Notes: generated by a model from the letters alone, not told the origin. A DNA stretch of 64,000 nucleotides from Liolophura sinensis (GCF_032854445.1 NC_088296.1:9834706-9898705); one strand, 5' to 3'; shown: positions 43,339 through 56,699, numbered from the stretch's first letter. Translations and numbers: made by a program.

Positions 43339-44857
43339 GTAAGTCTGGGATTCGATTCTTATACTTAGAACCTTTAGGACACCATACGACGAAAGTTTAA
43401 TGCCACTGCATGTCGGGAAGTATTTTTATTCGATTTCCACTGACAGTGGGTTCGGTACATGAGATGTCGTTGACGATCGCGTGGTCGAAAGAAATTATCG
43501 AATGTGAAGTCTGTAAAAGCTGCAGTTGCTGTAATTTTGGGAAAATCTGTCTCTGTGCTGTGTATATCTGGTCCCCAGCCATTGCGATCTTCCCAATGTC
43601 TGCCGAAATTGTAGAATGCTACAGCACAAGATGAAATGACAATGTCGCAGACTTGCTGTCGCCATACGCAGCCGTCTAATATTAGTACTTCGGGGGTTGT
43701 CTCCCCTTACTGTCTGGTCCATAAAAGATTTATGTGCCCAGAGACCACACGATTGCCAGACGTCGAGACCTGTAGACACTAAAGTCTGTGATCACATGTT
43801 CCTTTAGTTCAGTCTTATCTGCGACTGTTGTCAACTTAAATAATCTTTTTATTTTTTAGTGTCAAATGCTGACAGCTGATTTGAGAGGAATGTCATTAAG
43901 GCCAATGGCATTCGATTCCTTGTTTCCTTTCAGAATATTACTGGAAATTGGGGCAGGCAGCAGAACAGTTTTCATTTTCCATGGTTATTATTTCAGTTAT
44001 CTTTCATGATAATCCAACCTGTTGTGTCAGTTTCTGGTAAAAAGAAATGAAGTATTGACTTTCAAGAGGGGGTAAAATGGCTTGCGGGTGTCCGTGTAAT
44101 TGTCAGCAGGCCAACATTTGATGCATACATGTGTCGAAATGAAACTTTATCAATTAATTTCTATGTTACTGACAACTATTATCATGTTATTAAGAAAAGG
44201 AATTTCCTTAATTGATTTTCCTGCGACACTGACAAATTTGAAAGTCTTTGCTTTTTTGTCTGTTTATTTTTTATGGGGTGTAAAAGAGGTCTGTGAATGC
44301 TACATAAGTTGTTTGACCCGTATAAATGTTTTATTAGGTTTGCTTTTCAAATTGTATCAATTTGACATGCCTGTTGTCAACGCTTGTTGCTCCATAATTT
44401 TTTTTCCGATGACAAGGAGATGTCAACGATTTAAAATAGCCTTGTCTGATTTAATCAGATTTATCTTTGTTTACATTCTCAAGAAGGTCAGCCATGTGCG
44501 GCAAAATTTTGTGAATAATTGATTAATGATTTATATTATGAAACTTGATATTCAGGGGAAAACTGGATTGTCATTGACAATTTTTACTTGCTGCCTTAGT
44601 GTGGTAATAGCATGGAGGAATAGTTTTGCCAGAATTTGCGGATTTATATTAACACAGATTAGTGGTTTAGATCACAGTTACATGCTTGTTTAGGGCTGGC
44701 GGTGTACTTTGTGTTTGAAATGAGATCAGTTATCAGCAGTGTGACATAGCCATGATTAGCCACAGATTGCTGTGAAACTTTGGTTTTAACCGTTGTCAGC
44801 TATACATCACCAACAAAAACCGTCTTGGGCAATTGTTGAATTATTCTGAGTTTCTAT
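43339..44857. other. Smad4 intron 1, proximal part
   Basis: Contains a chance-looking 140-codon A/T-rich ORF at 44100-44522 (hydrophobic, no domain recognised). No other feature. Confidence 0.45.
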
Positions 44858-45029
44858 GGGGCCCCCACAGCTCAGTTGGTTAGTGCGCTAGCGCTGAGTA
44901 ATGACCCATTGGTCTCTCACCAATGCGGTTGCTGTGAGTTGAAGTGCAGCTCATGCTGGTTTCCTCTCCGGTCGTAGGTGGGAAGGTCTCTCAGCAACCT
45001 GCGGATGGTCGTGGGTTTCACCCGGGCTA
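44858..45029 (+). mobile_element. SINE family A, head half
   Basis: tRNA-like head cagctcagttggttagtgcg to the body gatggtcgtgggtttcaccc; tail absent. Abuts the inverted copy that follows. Confidence 0.9.
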
Positions 45030-45144
45030 CAACTGGTGTGGAAGCCAACGTGAGAAGGACTTGAACTCACAGCGTCCGCATTGGTGAGAGACTCATGGGT
45101 CATTACGCTGCGCTAGCGTGCTAACCAACTAAGCCATGGAGGCC
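45030..45144 (-). mobile_element. SINE family A, inverted head half
   Basis: Complement of the head region: gacttgaactcacagcgtcc to gctaaccaactaagccatgg. It faces the plus copy tail to tail. Confidence 0.9.
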
Positions 45145-45407
45145 ACAACAAGTACTTAATAGTGCTGTGGACTTCATTATTACATCATGCTATACAAAAT
45201 ATCAGGAGGAACTACCAGGTGTCAAGCCACAAGAAGACCACATATGTACACACACCTAGCGACTCCTTTTGCGTCGAATTGTTAAGTAGGATGTTTTGAC
45301 TTCAAGAATACATTTACACAAACTGGCTGTGAACTCAGCCTGACAGTATTTGCTCCTATTGTTGTACATAAAGACCGTGATGGATTCCATTATAACATAC
45401 ATGTAGG

Positions 45408-45550
45408 TCTGACAGCAACCTGCGGATGGTCGTGGGTTTCTCTCGGGCTCTGTCCGGTTTCCTCCCACCATAATGCTGGCTGCCGTCGCATGAGTGAAAT
45501 ATTCTTGAGTACGGCGTAAAACACCAATCAAATAAATAAATAAATAAATA
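45408..45550 (+). mobile_element. SINE family A, tail copy
   Basis: From cagcaacctgcggatggtcg through cttgagtacggcgtaaaaca to (AAAT)n. Confidence 0.92.
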
Positions 45551-45985
45551 TACATGTATGAAACACAATGTTGACGTAAAGAGGCAATAATCTTCAGTTG
45601 TTAGGTTACGTGAAATGTGGTTTCATTATTTTGGGCCATGCCGATACCTAGAAAAAAAATTAAGGGTTGCTCATCCTAAAATTGTGACCGTGCATACATC
45701 TCTTTTTGTAAAATACAACTCAAAATGATGCCTTAATAGAGAGCTTTTGGTGCTGTGGGTGGAAGAAATTTGGATGGAAACTTAACTTTTTATTGGTAAG
45801 CCATCATATTTTTGTTTAATCTACTTGCGAGTATTGAATTTAATTTTTTTTAATTTACTTGCAAGACACAACTTGATTCATTTTGGCTCTCAACAGTTTG
45901 ATAGCCGTAATGTTTTTGCAAGGAACAAAAATGGCATTAGATATGGCCATGTTATTTTGAAGTTGAATTATGATATGGCATATTT

Positions 45986-46131
45986 ATAGCTGTATACCAA
46001 AAACAATTACTGGTACTTGTGGTGATAAACAGATTTTGGAACCCTGATATGAAAGACAATAGCTGTATACCAAAAACAATTACTGGTACTTGTGGTGATA
46101 AACAGATTTTGGAACCCTGATATGAAAGACA
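45986..46131. repeat. Perfect 73-bp tandem duplication
   Basis: Two head-to-tail copies (45986-46058 and 46059-46131) beginning atagctgtataccaaaaaca, with no difference seen. Recent duplication in Smad4 intron 1. Confidence 0.95.
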
Positions 46132-46380
46132 ATTTGATAAAGAGTGAGTCTGAATTTATAAAACCTACATTGGTTCGGAAGGTAATGTCCATATGAAATA
46201 TCATCAAAAATGGCTAATGAGGATATTCGTTAATTTTATTGAAATCGACTAATTCAGATATATTCATAAACTAAAACATGCTTGTCATTGACTCAGTTAC
46301 AGAAGGTATATGCGCTTTGTTTTATGTGATGCATGTATAATGTGCCTAACAATGACTTGCTGCAGGCCTACTGTGTTTGA

Positions 46381-46452
46381 GGGGCCTCCGTGGCTCAGTC
46401 GGTTAGCGCGCTAGCGCAGCGTAATGACCCAGAAGCCTCTCACCCATGCTGC
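46381..46452 (+). mobile_element. SINE family A, tRNA-head fragment only
   Basis: ggggcctccgtggctcagtc through aatgacccagaagcctctca, then unrelated sequence. A tRNA look-alike, not a tRNA gene. Confidence 0.85.
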
Positions 46453-47131
46453 CTAATTCTGAGAGTTCTGTTCATCTTAGAAATGTGTCATGGGGTTTGG
46501 TTACAAGACAACTTTCAGCACCAAACATGCCAAAACAAATATTTTATGACCCTTTTAATTGAATTGCCGTTAAAAATGTACCATTTTTGGACAAATTTTT
46601 AGGGGAAATGCTGTAATTGCTAAGTGCTAATTATGTCCCTGACAACACAGACAGGGTTCATTGTTTACAGTTGATAAGTAAACATGATAAGCATGTTAGC
46701 AGGTTGTGTGCTGGTGAAGCATGACTGGTGAAAGCTTGGAAAAGTCCACAGTCAGCAGAATGCATTACATCTATGGTTAAGGACGCATGTACCCGAGTCA
46801 GAAGTGTAGGATAGCATTTCATATCGTTAGATAAGAAGCAGGAGTTCAGTAAATGATACATTGTTGTCCAGTTGAGAATCAGTGTTGAATAAATATTGGC
46901 CTATACCTTATCTCAATATTTTAAAAATGTACTTGTGCATAAGGATTAAAAAAAAAAATTAATATATACAATGACATGAATCTTCACTAATTTCATCATG
47001 AGTTCATCCAATTTTATCTGATAGTATGTTGATTAAAATCTAGGCATCTACATTATATCTGTGTCCACTGACTCCACTGTGTACTTTGAGACTTTATCTT
47101 ACTGCTCAGACCTATTTGCTATAGTAGGCCA

Positions 47132-47600
47132 TGGCAGCTCTAATGCTGATGCTGTATGTTGTTTTCATCTCCTGTTTACAAGAGTCTTCTAGGTTGTCAT
47201 GTGTACGGGCAGTTAGAACCTCTGGATGGTTGTGGGTTTCTCCCGGGCTCTGCTTTGTTTCCTACCACCATAATGCTGATGCTGTGTGTTGTTTTCATCT
47301 CCTGTTTACAAGAGTCTTCTAGGTTGTCATGTGTACGGGCAGTTAGAACCTCTGGATGGTTGTGGGTTTCTCCCAGGCTCTGCTTTGTTTCCTGCCACCA
47401 TAATGCTGATGCTGTGTGTTGTTTTCATCTCCTGTTTACAAGAGTCTTCTAGGTTGTCATGTGTACGGGCAGCTAGAACCTCTGGATGGTTGTGGGTTTC
47501 CCCCGGGCTTATGCTTGGTTTCCTCCCATCATAATGCTGGCCGCTGTTGCGTATGTGAAATATTCTTGAGTACAGTGTAAAACACCAATTAAATAAGTAA
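47132..47600 (+). repeat. 130-bp tandem repeat built on a SINE family A segment
   Basis: The word taatgctgatgctgt recurs at 47141, 47271 and 47401 (period 130). Each unit includes the SINE body tggatggttgtgggtttctc and ttcctaccaccataatgctg. The last unit runs into a normal SINE tail (tattcttgagtacagtgtaa, 47560-47600). Confidence 0.92.
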
Positions 47601-47667
47601 AAAATTAAATACTAGCAGATTGCTGGAATCTGTTGCCTGTGCAGTAGCCTTATGAAATGAAGTTTTC

Positions 47668-47862
47668 CAGCGTCTGAGTTCAAGACCAGCTTATGCTGGC
47701 TTCCTCTCCAGCCGTATGTGGGAAGGTCTTCCAGCAACCTGCGGATGGTCGTGGCTTTCCCCCAGGCTCTGCCCGGTTTCCACCCACCATAATGCTGGCC
47801 GCCGTCGTATAAGTGAAATATTCTTGAGTAAGGCGTAAAACACCAATCAAATAAATAAAATC
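47668..47862 (+). mobile_element. SINE family A, head missing
   Basis: From tctgagttcaagaccagctt to gagtaaggcgtaaaacacca and (AAAT)n. Confidence 0.92.
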
Positions 47863-48009
47863 CTAACTCTCTGCGTATGGGGCATACGCGATAATGGGCG
47901 ATAATGCTAACAGGGCTGTTTGTGCAGTTTGACTTGCCTTCTGTAGCACCAGAGTGGTGTGCATGTTTGTGTGCCACAAGTGAGAAAGTTCAACATTAAC
48001 TTGCCAGAG

Positions 48010-48125
48010 AGTGAGGGTTCCCTTCTGGGCTCTACAGTTTCCTCCACGCATAAAACTGACCACCATGGACTCATGCGAGAAAAGAATTGGTGAGCATGGC
48101 ATTAAACATCTCTCCAGGAATTGAA
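48010..48125 (+). mobile_element. SINE-like tail of a related family
   Basis: tttcctccacgcataaaact, gaccaccatggactcatgcg and ggcattaaacat resemble the A-family tail but are diverged; a similar copy lies at 60105-60200. Confidence 0.5.
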
Positions 48126-48801
48126 AGACATAGATAAACTTAAAATTGTTACATTAATCAAGTATTCTTGATTTAAAAAAAAAAGCCTCTAAAAAGCAAA
48201 ATAGCACGAAATACCATAATTCTCTAAAATTTAGGACAGATATTAGGAGTGTTGAAAGTAGAATATTACATTTCTTTACCAGCCTTTTGGAAAAGTAACG
48301 ATGTGAGTATGTTGTTCTTCAGACTTTGGCAGAAATAAGGTAGACCACTTAAAACCATGCATACATGTATGTTCATTTGTGTTTTTTTTTGTGGGGGGGG
48401 GGGGTTTATGGCCCATACTATCAGAGGTTAGGAACTCCGACGTCACAGGAAGTTTATCAAACTCTAATCACGACACTGAATTTTGGAATAACTCTTTTTA
48501 CCTTTGAGTGAAAGATTACTAAAATCATAAAACCTTAATTCTGGTGGAAATCAGGAAAAAAAGGGTGATGTGCCGTCAGTATGGTCCATAAAGCCCACCG
48601 TAGCATTCAGATATTTGAATGCCTGGCAACACTGTAAAAAAATCTAAAAAATAAAATTATTTTTGCGCATAACTTTCAGTTCTCTGGAATGATGGACCTT
48701 ACTTCATATTTTAGCTTTTACTTTACGCTTTAGAGCTGTAATCAAATAAAAGAAAATAAACCATTTTTCACGATTTACTTATTTCTTGTTTACTGTTTCA
48801 G
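48126..48801. other. Smad4 intron 1, distal part
   Basis: Poly-T/poly-G tract at about 48380-48405; no gene. The acceptor tactgtttcag ends at 48801. Confidence 0.5.
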
Positions 48802-49106
48802 TATCTCTGACGTTGAGCCAATCCTAAGTTACACCTGCACGTTGCCCCAAGGGGGGCACTGATATGATCATGACGTCACAAGCACCCACATCTGCAGATG
48901 CCTGTCTGAGTATCGTCCATTCGTTGATGTGTCATAGACAGGGTGGAGAAAGTGAAAGTTTTGCCAAGAGAGCTATTGAAAGTCTTGTGAAGAAATTGAA
49001 AGAGAAACGAGATGAGCTGGACAGTTTGATCACGGCTATTACAACAAACGGAGCTCATCCCTCCAAATGTGTCACCATACAGAGGACGTTGGACGGCAGG
49101 TTACAG
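48802..49106 (+). CDS. Smad4: Smad4 exon 2: start codon and first half of MH1 domain
   Basis: Co-Smad, the shared partner of receptor-activated Smads in TGF-beta/BMP signalling, acting in the nucleus as a DNA-binding transcription factor. The coding start is ATG 48864 (a second ATG codon two residues later, [10 protein letters not shown], is an alternative). [40 protein letters not shown] and [20 protein letters not shown] are near-identical to animal Smad4. This includes MH1 helices and a zinc-ligand Cys; the DNA-binding hairpin begins at the end. Acceptor gtttcag|TA, donor TTACAG|gtaagt, phase 0. Smad4 rather than R-Smad is shown by the CHRQGGESE and [12 protein letters not shown] segments. 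Confidence 0.97.
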
Positions 49107-50317
49107 GTAAGTCAGACGGTCATTAAAAACAAGATCGTTATGCTTGCTCTAGTCCAGCTCGCAAAAATATTATACAATTTATAATGTTGTAGGATATAAA
49201 TTATTGTGTTTGTATTGGTCGGAGAGCATTGTGGTTTGCACCATTTGATTTCTTGTCACAAAATACGTCGGATTAGCTTCTTTCCAAGCGCATGTGAACA
49301 ATTGTTCCACTTTTGAATTTTTGCCTAATCTCTTTGCTGATTGAAATCAGCTACAATGTAGTGTGTACTATCTCTACAGGTCATGACTTTATTAAACTTT
49401 TGACTATAAGTTATGTGCCGTTTGATAGCCCAGAAGGCGTCAAATCTTTGGGCCAAGCCCATTTAACTGACCCAGCACCCAGGGTTTTGATGGAATTTCC
49501 TTTTTTATGCACTTTCTCTCAATGTTGATTTTTTCAAAATCCCTATCTCTTGCAGCATCCAAAATAAAAAGAAAAATTTTTTCTAGTTTCCTGATAGGAG
49601 TGTGTTACCCCCAGCAAATTATATTTTAGATGGCCACACGAAATGTACAGTGTAACACAGGATAAAGCCATAGCTTACCAGTAAGTAATGCCAGTGCCGT
49701 TGGAAATGCCTGGGCAAAAGATTAAATTCAAAGTCTGAAAACTCGGAATCTAAAGTCTGGCCAGAGATGTCAGTGTCATAAATCAGAACTTCAACATTAT
49801 CCACTATGGGTTCAGATTGGTATGGCAGTATATACAGCTAGAATCCATCTGGAAAATGGCATTGTTTGGATACAAATTCCCAGGTTACTTAGGCCAGCTA
49901 GACTTGGGTTGGCCATCTGTGACATGACCCTCTGAGTCCACACCGCCGTATCTGGTGGCCGGCTGGAGATTGGCTAAGGCAGAAAATTTATTATTTTCAG
50001 TGGATTAAAATTCATTATTAAGTTTCTCAGAAGCCCTCTTGGTAATGTAATGTTTAAATGGGTATGGGTACAACCAGTAAGTAAATCTGGACACTAATCC
50101 TTTGTCACCTAAAATTTGGCCCATGACTCACTGTGCTGTACTTCCTGCCTGATTCTCAGAGATCTGTTGATCTAAGAAAGTTGTTTTGACATTTGTCATG
50201 TTTTTTTGATGGGTAAGATGGTATTCGTCCACAGTGTTAGTAAGACGCGAATAAAAAGGCGTTTACAGTACACTATTTCATGAATTTTGTAATTTATGGT
50301 GTTTAATATGCCCAGAA
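49107..50317. other. Smad4 intron 2, proximal part
   Basis: A/T-rich; no coding signal. The cacctaaaatttgg and tgcctgattctcagagatct region (50105-50165) resembles the interior of the MITE at 58867. Confidence 0.5.
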
Positions 50318-50652
50318 TTTATTTTATTTATTTATTTGATTGGTCTTTTATGCCGTACTAAAGAATATTTCACTTATGTGACGGCGGTTAGCATTGTGGT
50401 GGGAGGAAACCAGGCAGAGCCTAGGGGAAACCCATGACCATCCCCAGGTTGCCCTCCCAATATGCCCCGAAAGAACCAACAATGGACCCCCCCGTCTTAT
50501 CATCCTCTGCACGTGGGGAGAACCTGAGCTCAATACCTGAGTCTTATTAACATGCGTGCTTTCCACGTTCTTAAACACGACACCCACGCCCACCAGCAGG
50601 TTGCTGGCAGACCCTCCCTCACATGACCAGAGAGGAAGCCAGCATGAGCCAG
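50318..50652 (-). mobile_element. SINE family A with internal insertion
   Basis: Tail gattggtcttttatgccgta and body gcattgtggtgggaggaaac, then about 125 foreign bases (50455-50585), then cccaccagcaggttgctggc and gaggaagccagcatgagcc. Confidence 0.88.
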
Positions 50653-50932
50653 AGGCCCAAAAGTACATAATGTAGATTCAAACAACCATTATTTTGAATT
50701 CAGACCTTCCTTAAAAATTTTTTTGTTGAATATACTGTATAAACCAAACCCTCTGAGATTAGATGCTAGGAGATTTTTTTCCATACTTGATAATAAAAAC
50801 AATGGGGATTTATAGAAATTAACATAAAAATTTAAAAAAAAACAAAAAAGAAATATTTCTTGGAAAAGGCCCTCTTATTTTGGAATTCGTCATGGGTAGT
50901 AGTCTAATGTGGTATATTTACAAAGTGTATAT

Positions 50933-51030
50933 TTCTTTATTTGACTGGTGTTTTATGTCATAAAATATTTCAATTATACCACGGCGGCCAGAATTATGGT
51001 GGAAGGAAACTGGGCAGAGCCCGCAGGAAG
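50933..51030 (-). mobile_element. SINE family A tail fragment
   Basis: tttgactggtgttttatgtc and cggcggccagaattatggtg, cut at gcccgcagg. Confidence 0.85.
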
Positions 51031-51065
51031 ATTTAAGTGTCTATTTAGAGGCTTCTATTACAAGT

Positions 51066-51397
51066 GCTTCTGGTCTGCTTCGGGAGCGGTAGATCCAGGG
51101 TCAATCCTGGGCCGAATCACACCTAAGAGGAAGTTGTAACTTCCTCGCTTGGCATTCAATGTGAAGGGGATAGTGCAACGACTGGTCGACCCGTATTAGT
51201 ATAATGGCTCAGGCAGGGTGGCTTACTTGCCCTCGGTAAGGTGTCTCAGTGAAGCGGCGTTAGATAAAAGAGCAGTGGAAATACCATCCTGCAACAAGGA
51301 GGCACATTACATGCACTCTAAGGATTCCTTTGTGATCATATGACTGAAAAATTGTTGAGCACGACGTTTAACTCCAAGCACTCACTCACTCACTCCT
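51066..51397 (+). mobile_element. SINE family B, near full length
   Basis: gcttcgggagcggtagatcc head, gacccgtattagtataatgg body, and the catatgactgaaaaattgtt tail ending (CACT)n. Confidence 0.92.
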
Positions 51398-51470
51398 CTG
51401 AAAAAAGTGCTGTAGTGGTGGAAAAGGCTGAGGATGTAGAGTGAAGAAGTGATGTGGCTGTGCTGTGTGA

Positions 51471-52200
<730 letters not shown>

Positions 52201-52230
52201 ATTTGTCTGGTCTGACGTTACAGCACACAG
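52201..52230 (+). CDS. Smad4: Smad4 exon 4: 30-base exon
   Basis: Acceptor tttttcag|AT and donor ACACAG|gtgagt. With the base carried from exon 3 it reads DLSGLTLQHT, the segment that follows MH1 in Smad4. Phase 1 to 1. Confidence 0.92.
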
Positions 52231-53237
52231 GTGAGTCTAACGTAAACTGAATTACCTCCCTTGAGGCTACTCTCCTGTTTAGAAGGTGTGTTTTTTTTGG
52301 AGTAAACTGTCATCAGGTTAGACCTCATTATTATATTGCTAATGGAGTTAAAGCGTGATAAACTGGTTTAAGGCCTTGTTTTAGGATAGATTTTAATTTT
52401 GTAAACTTAGTTGGAAAGCCCAGGGATACATCATGTATTTTTCTAATCAATTTTGGAGGTAATTTTGAATATCCTGACTCTGATTAAGTACAACAGACAG
52501 CTTCGCCGAACTCGTTTAAGCTGAAAAACATGGACTTTATTCAAGATATCTCGAAACCTCGGACTCTCAACAGTTAATATTATGTTTTTTTTTTACATTT
52601 TTATCTCTTGTCGTGACATAATCTACGTACTGCATGTTTTAATAGGCGAGGCCCTACTTTTCGTAGTTTCACTCCTCAAAAACTAGTCTTGCGTTATGTC
52701 GTAGTCGCTGTTGGGTAAAAAGGGAGGTAATTCAGAGCAGGCCTATTAAGATTTTTAACGAAGTGACAGAAAGTGCAGTAAGGTCTCACATAATTTGTTC
52801 TATGTATGCCACACTCAAACTGTTCAAAATGTCGTTAACATGTGTTGAAAGTGCTGCATTTCATAGTTCCTCAGGTATACCAAACTGAAGAATTCTAAAA
52901 TCAATTTATTACAGATGAAAATATATTTGAATGTGGAAATATAAATGGGTATTAATTTATGAATCTAGACAGAAGTGAAATACTGTGCTGTTAACATATG
53001 GTTTTATTTCTTGTATTATTAGACATAATGTATCCGTTGCAAAAATAAAAAAGATAACTGAAAATAGATCTTTTTTTTTTTTTCGGAAAAGAAAAGTAAG
53101 GAAGGAATTTCAAAAATGTTTTCTTTTTTCTTCTCATGCGCTAACTAGTGATTTCTTGTTAGGAATACATTGATTCTTGCTGTCTGTTATGAACATCTGC
53201 CTATAACTTGTTCATTTCCCATCTTCATGCTGCCTAG
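52231..53237. other. Smad4 intron 4
   Basis: A/T-rich; no feature recognised. Confidence 0.6.
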
Positions 53238-53297
53238 TACGCAGTATGAGTTTGGTCTCGTCTGACCCTGACACTGTTATTGTTCACGGATCTGCAG
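53238..53297 (+). CDS. Smad4: Smad4 exon 5: 60-base linker exon
   Basis: Acceptor tgcctag|TA and donor TGCAG|gtaaat. Reads RSMSLVSSDPDTVIVHGSA, phase 1 to 1. The next AG downstream would give an immediate stop, so the first acceptor is the right one. Ser/Asp-rich linker with no clear vertebrate match, so it may be lineage-specific or optional. Confidence 0.72.
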
Positions 53298-54163
53298 GTA
53301 AATCAGTTCTTTTCCTCCAAAATTCTGCATGCTGCCGTCCGAATGGTCCACATACACATGTCTTAAGTATTGAACATCACCCAGTGACTACATCTTTGAC
53401 GTTTTGATCTTGTCGTTTCGATTCAAGTTCAGTTGCGTACATGTATGAAAAATTTTGTTGTGTATTTGACCATACCTTGGTGGTACAGTACAGATTGCAC
53501 TCTGGCTTGTATTTGGTTAAGGAGTTTTGTCATTTGGCATGCTCGGAATTTATGCAGGGTACTTTTGGGTGTTGGTTTCACATTTTTGATGAGCTACACA
53601 TCGTCATGGCAACATGGATCAAGAACTGCCTCTCACTTACATGTAGATCTCTCTGTCATATTTCTTGTTTGTGTTGAAATTTGTCTTTTTGAATAGTTAA
53701 ACATGTGAATAATTGCACGGTCTTCTTCATCTGGTGTTTGACATAAATTTACCTGTGCTTACATGCTAAATTTAAAATTTGGTCGTTTTTTTTTGTATAT
53801 AGATTTACAGCCAGTTGGGTCTTTGTAATGTGCACATTTTTTGGCATGTCGGTACAAAGTACAGGCATAGCATATGTTGTACCCATGAGCGTCAGTGTTG
53901 GCATTCGTTAACAGGGAAAACAATTTTATATGAAATGGTAGCTGTGATTTTTTGCATACAGGTAAAGCATAGTAACTGGACTATCACATGTATGTTCCAT
54001 TATTGATGCGCTTTGCCCTACTGTAAATGGCCTTCACTTTATTAGAATCAGTGTTGATTTGAAATGTATTAAAAGGGTAATATCTCAAAAAGTGCTGCAT
54101 GTATTGAGCTCAGGGTTTGCATGCACATAAAATACGGCACGAGAGGGGCTATTCCATTGCTGA
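53298..54163. other. Smad4 intron 5, proximal part
   Basis: No feature recognised; small ORFs are chance. Confidence 0.5.
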
Positions 54164-54380
54164 TACTGGTTGACCCGTACCAGTATAATGGCTTGGACGG
54201 GGCGGCTTACTTGCCTCCGGTAAAAGTGTCCCCGTGAAGCAGCACTAGATAAAAGAGTGGTGGAAACCCGTCCTGCAACAAGAAGGCACATTACATGCAC
54301 TCTAATGATTCTTTCGTCGTCATATGACTGAAAAATTGTTAAGTACGATGTTAAACCCCAGGCACTCACTCACTCACTCC
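54164..54380 (+). mobile_element. SINE family B, 5'-truncated
   Basis: gacccgtaccagtataatgg through catatgactgaaaaattgtt to (CACT)n. Confidence 0.92.
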
Positions 54381-56573
54381 ATTGTTGATACCATGTATGC
54401 GTGTTATAGTTAGTGTAAAGTACAAAATTCATGACCTTAACGCCTCTTTTTCAGTTTTCAGGTAAAATGTTTCAGTACTTTGTATACCAAGGTGAAGTTT
54501 TGCATTCATGGGTGTCTCCAGCAGTTGAGCTGTTTGGTAGCCTTGTTACCAAGTCTTAAGTTTATATCAGCGCTGACTTGGAGCGTGTGCAGTTGATGTT
54601 TTTTGGTTTAGCATATTGTAGACAGGATTGGTACTGTACACGTTAACTGGTAAATGTATTCAGAGGGTCAGTGTGCTCAAATATTAGCTTTCACGGAATT
54701 TTCATTTATAAATTTGTAGTCATTTGCATTGACAGTGCAGAATAACTGAAATAATGCAAAGGAAGTCGTTTATTTCACATATTGGTACAAATGGACAGGA
54801 CTCCTCATTTGGAGTAAATGTTTCATGTTACTTTTACCACGTATCGCCTATACGACGTAGTTAAAGTTAAATTGATTTTATTTATGTATTTATTTATTTA
54901 TTTATTTTTTTCTTAGTTTCCACTTTGGTATTTTATGTGTGGAGACACATAAAGGGTGCAAATCTGCAAAAATTTAGCCATCGTTAGAAATAATATTTGC
55001 ATACCTTGTCTTTGATTCCAGTTATTTGGCAAGTTATTGACTTTTGTTTTGTAACTGTTTTGTTATTAGCTTCTTTCTCCAATGTAATTGGAATGATTGC
55101 ACTCTGAGCAACATTAGGTAATGCTGACTGTTTTATTTTATGAGCCAAGGGGGATAACACTTGAGTGGTAGCACTTACCTCCCTTGTTTTGTGATTCACT
55201 TCAGTCTGGACAGTTAAGCATGTGCTTTGTTCTTATTTCGTTTTCTCGTGCTATGTTCTAATTTTAATTTGATGGCCTATTCTTTAATCCTAGCAGCGGC
55301 ATGCTTATTATATAAAATACCTGTCCTATTTGCAGTTATGTGTAGCAAAAACACCAGATAGAAAGTGTTACTTTGAAATGCTGTAGTTTTAGTGGCCGTG
55401 AAAAGCAGCTGCAGCCCCAAACTTCTTTGTTTTGGTGAGTGTAGCGTGAAATGCGAATGTTGCTCATTATGCTAGGTTGAAACTGACAGTAAAAATGATG
55501 AACATTTCAAGATGAACAGAAATTGGACAGTTTGCATGCACACTTTGCAGGCATTGTTTTTAGCTCAGTTTCAGGGTACGTGTATGACAGCAGGCCTTTT
55601 GTTAGGTCTTAGATCAGTTTCATTCTTCTCAGCTTAGCTTTCGGAGATACAGATCTGTACTCTTAAATTTACTAACCTGGAACTCAGTCCTTCTGCATTT
55701 TTTATCCTCAACATGTCAAAGCTGTACGCTATAAAACCATGTTTCCTGTAATCCTACAGTAATTGCTGACTTCAACTCATCTGGTCATTCGTGAAGAATA
55801 AAGGCCATAACGTCACAATTAACACAAATGTATCTGTAACATCGGCGGCAAGCCAAAGTTCTCTAATGGCCATTTTCAGTTTGATTCGGCCACTCTCGGC
55901 ATCGTCTGGAAAAAGATAAATTCGTGGAATAATTTGGTGGAGACTAATAATTTGCACACCATTTATACGGTGATTGACAAATTGTTTAGGAGTCTTAGCT
56001 TTAATTTGTGTGTTAATATTGAACAAAGATGATCGAAATCATTTAATTTTGGGAAGAGCAGCGGAGTCGGCCTTAGCCACCGAGTCATGTGATTTGAAAA
56101 TGGCAATTTGCGAAGTTCTGATGCTGTCCGAGTTGGTGCGTCGGTTACATTTGTGTTATTTGCAATGTTGTGTGGCCTTTATTATTCCTACGTAATGAGG
56201 TGATATGAATTCAAAATTACTTTAAGATCACAGCACACCTGTTTTTGTGGCGTACAGCCATTGGCACTTTGGAGACAGCGCAGATGACAGGGCCAGGCTA
56301 GTGAACGTAACGGTTCAGAGCGGTTAATGTGGAAGCTAAGCTGGGAACATGTTTAACGAATCTCAGAGCTGGCCATTGGCATACTTTTATTCATGACATA
56401 AAACACAATAGACCACGAGGCTTTTCTTTTCTTTTTTTTCTTAAAATGGAAAAAAGGAGGGTCGGACCATTTTGAGGTGTAGGGGGGAGTGGCCGCAGGT
56501 TAGGCTGAAACTCTGAGCTTAGATTGTCATGGAAACCAAGTAGATGTTGACAAATGACTGCCATCGCTTTCAG
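54381..56573. other. Smad4 intron 5, distal part
   Basis: A/T-rich, with (ATTT)n near 54885-54905. No gene supported. Confidence 0.5.
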
Positions 56574-56699
56574 CTCCTACGGGACGATTGGTAAAAGACG
56601 AGTATGTGTCGCAGATCGAAGGTGGTGCAGGGGAGGCAAGCCAGACGATAGCCGCGCACACAGCACCACCAGAGGGCTACAGTCGTATACCTATTACAG
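56574..56699 (+). CDS. Smad4: Smad4 exon 6: linker with conserved VKDEY motif
   Basis: Acceptor ctttcag|CT and donor ATTACAG|gtagag; 126 bases, phase 1 to 1. Contains RLVKDEYVSQIEGG, matching the VKDEYVHDFEG segment known in Smad4 linkers, then a Thr/Ala/Pro-rich end. Confidence 0.93.

Noticed and set aside
44100-44522. 140-codon ORF in Smad4 intron 1
   Set aside because: A/T-biased, Leu/Ile/Phe-rich composition expected of chance; no start context or domain.
46381-46452. Possible tRNA gene
   Set aside because: A/B-box-like words are part of a SINE head; the same sequence recurs at 14310, 37572, 44858 and 62047, and no cloverleaf with a proper acceptor stem was found.
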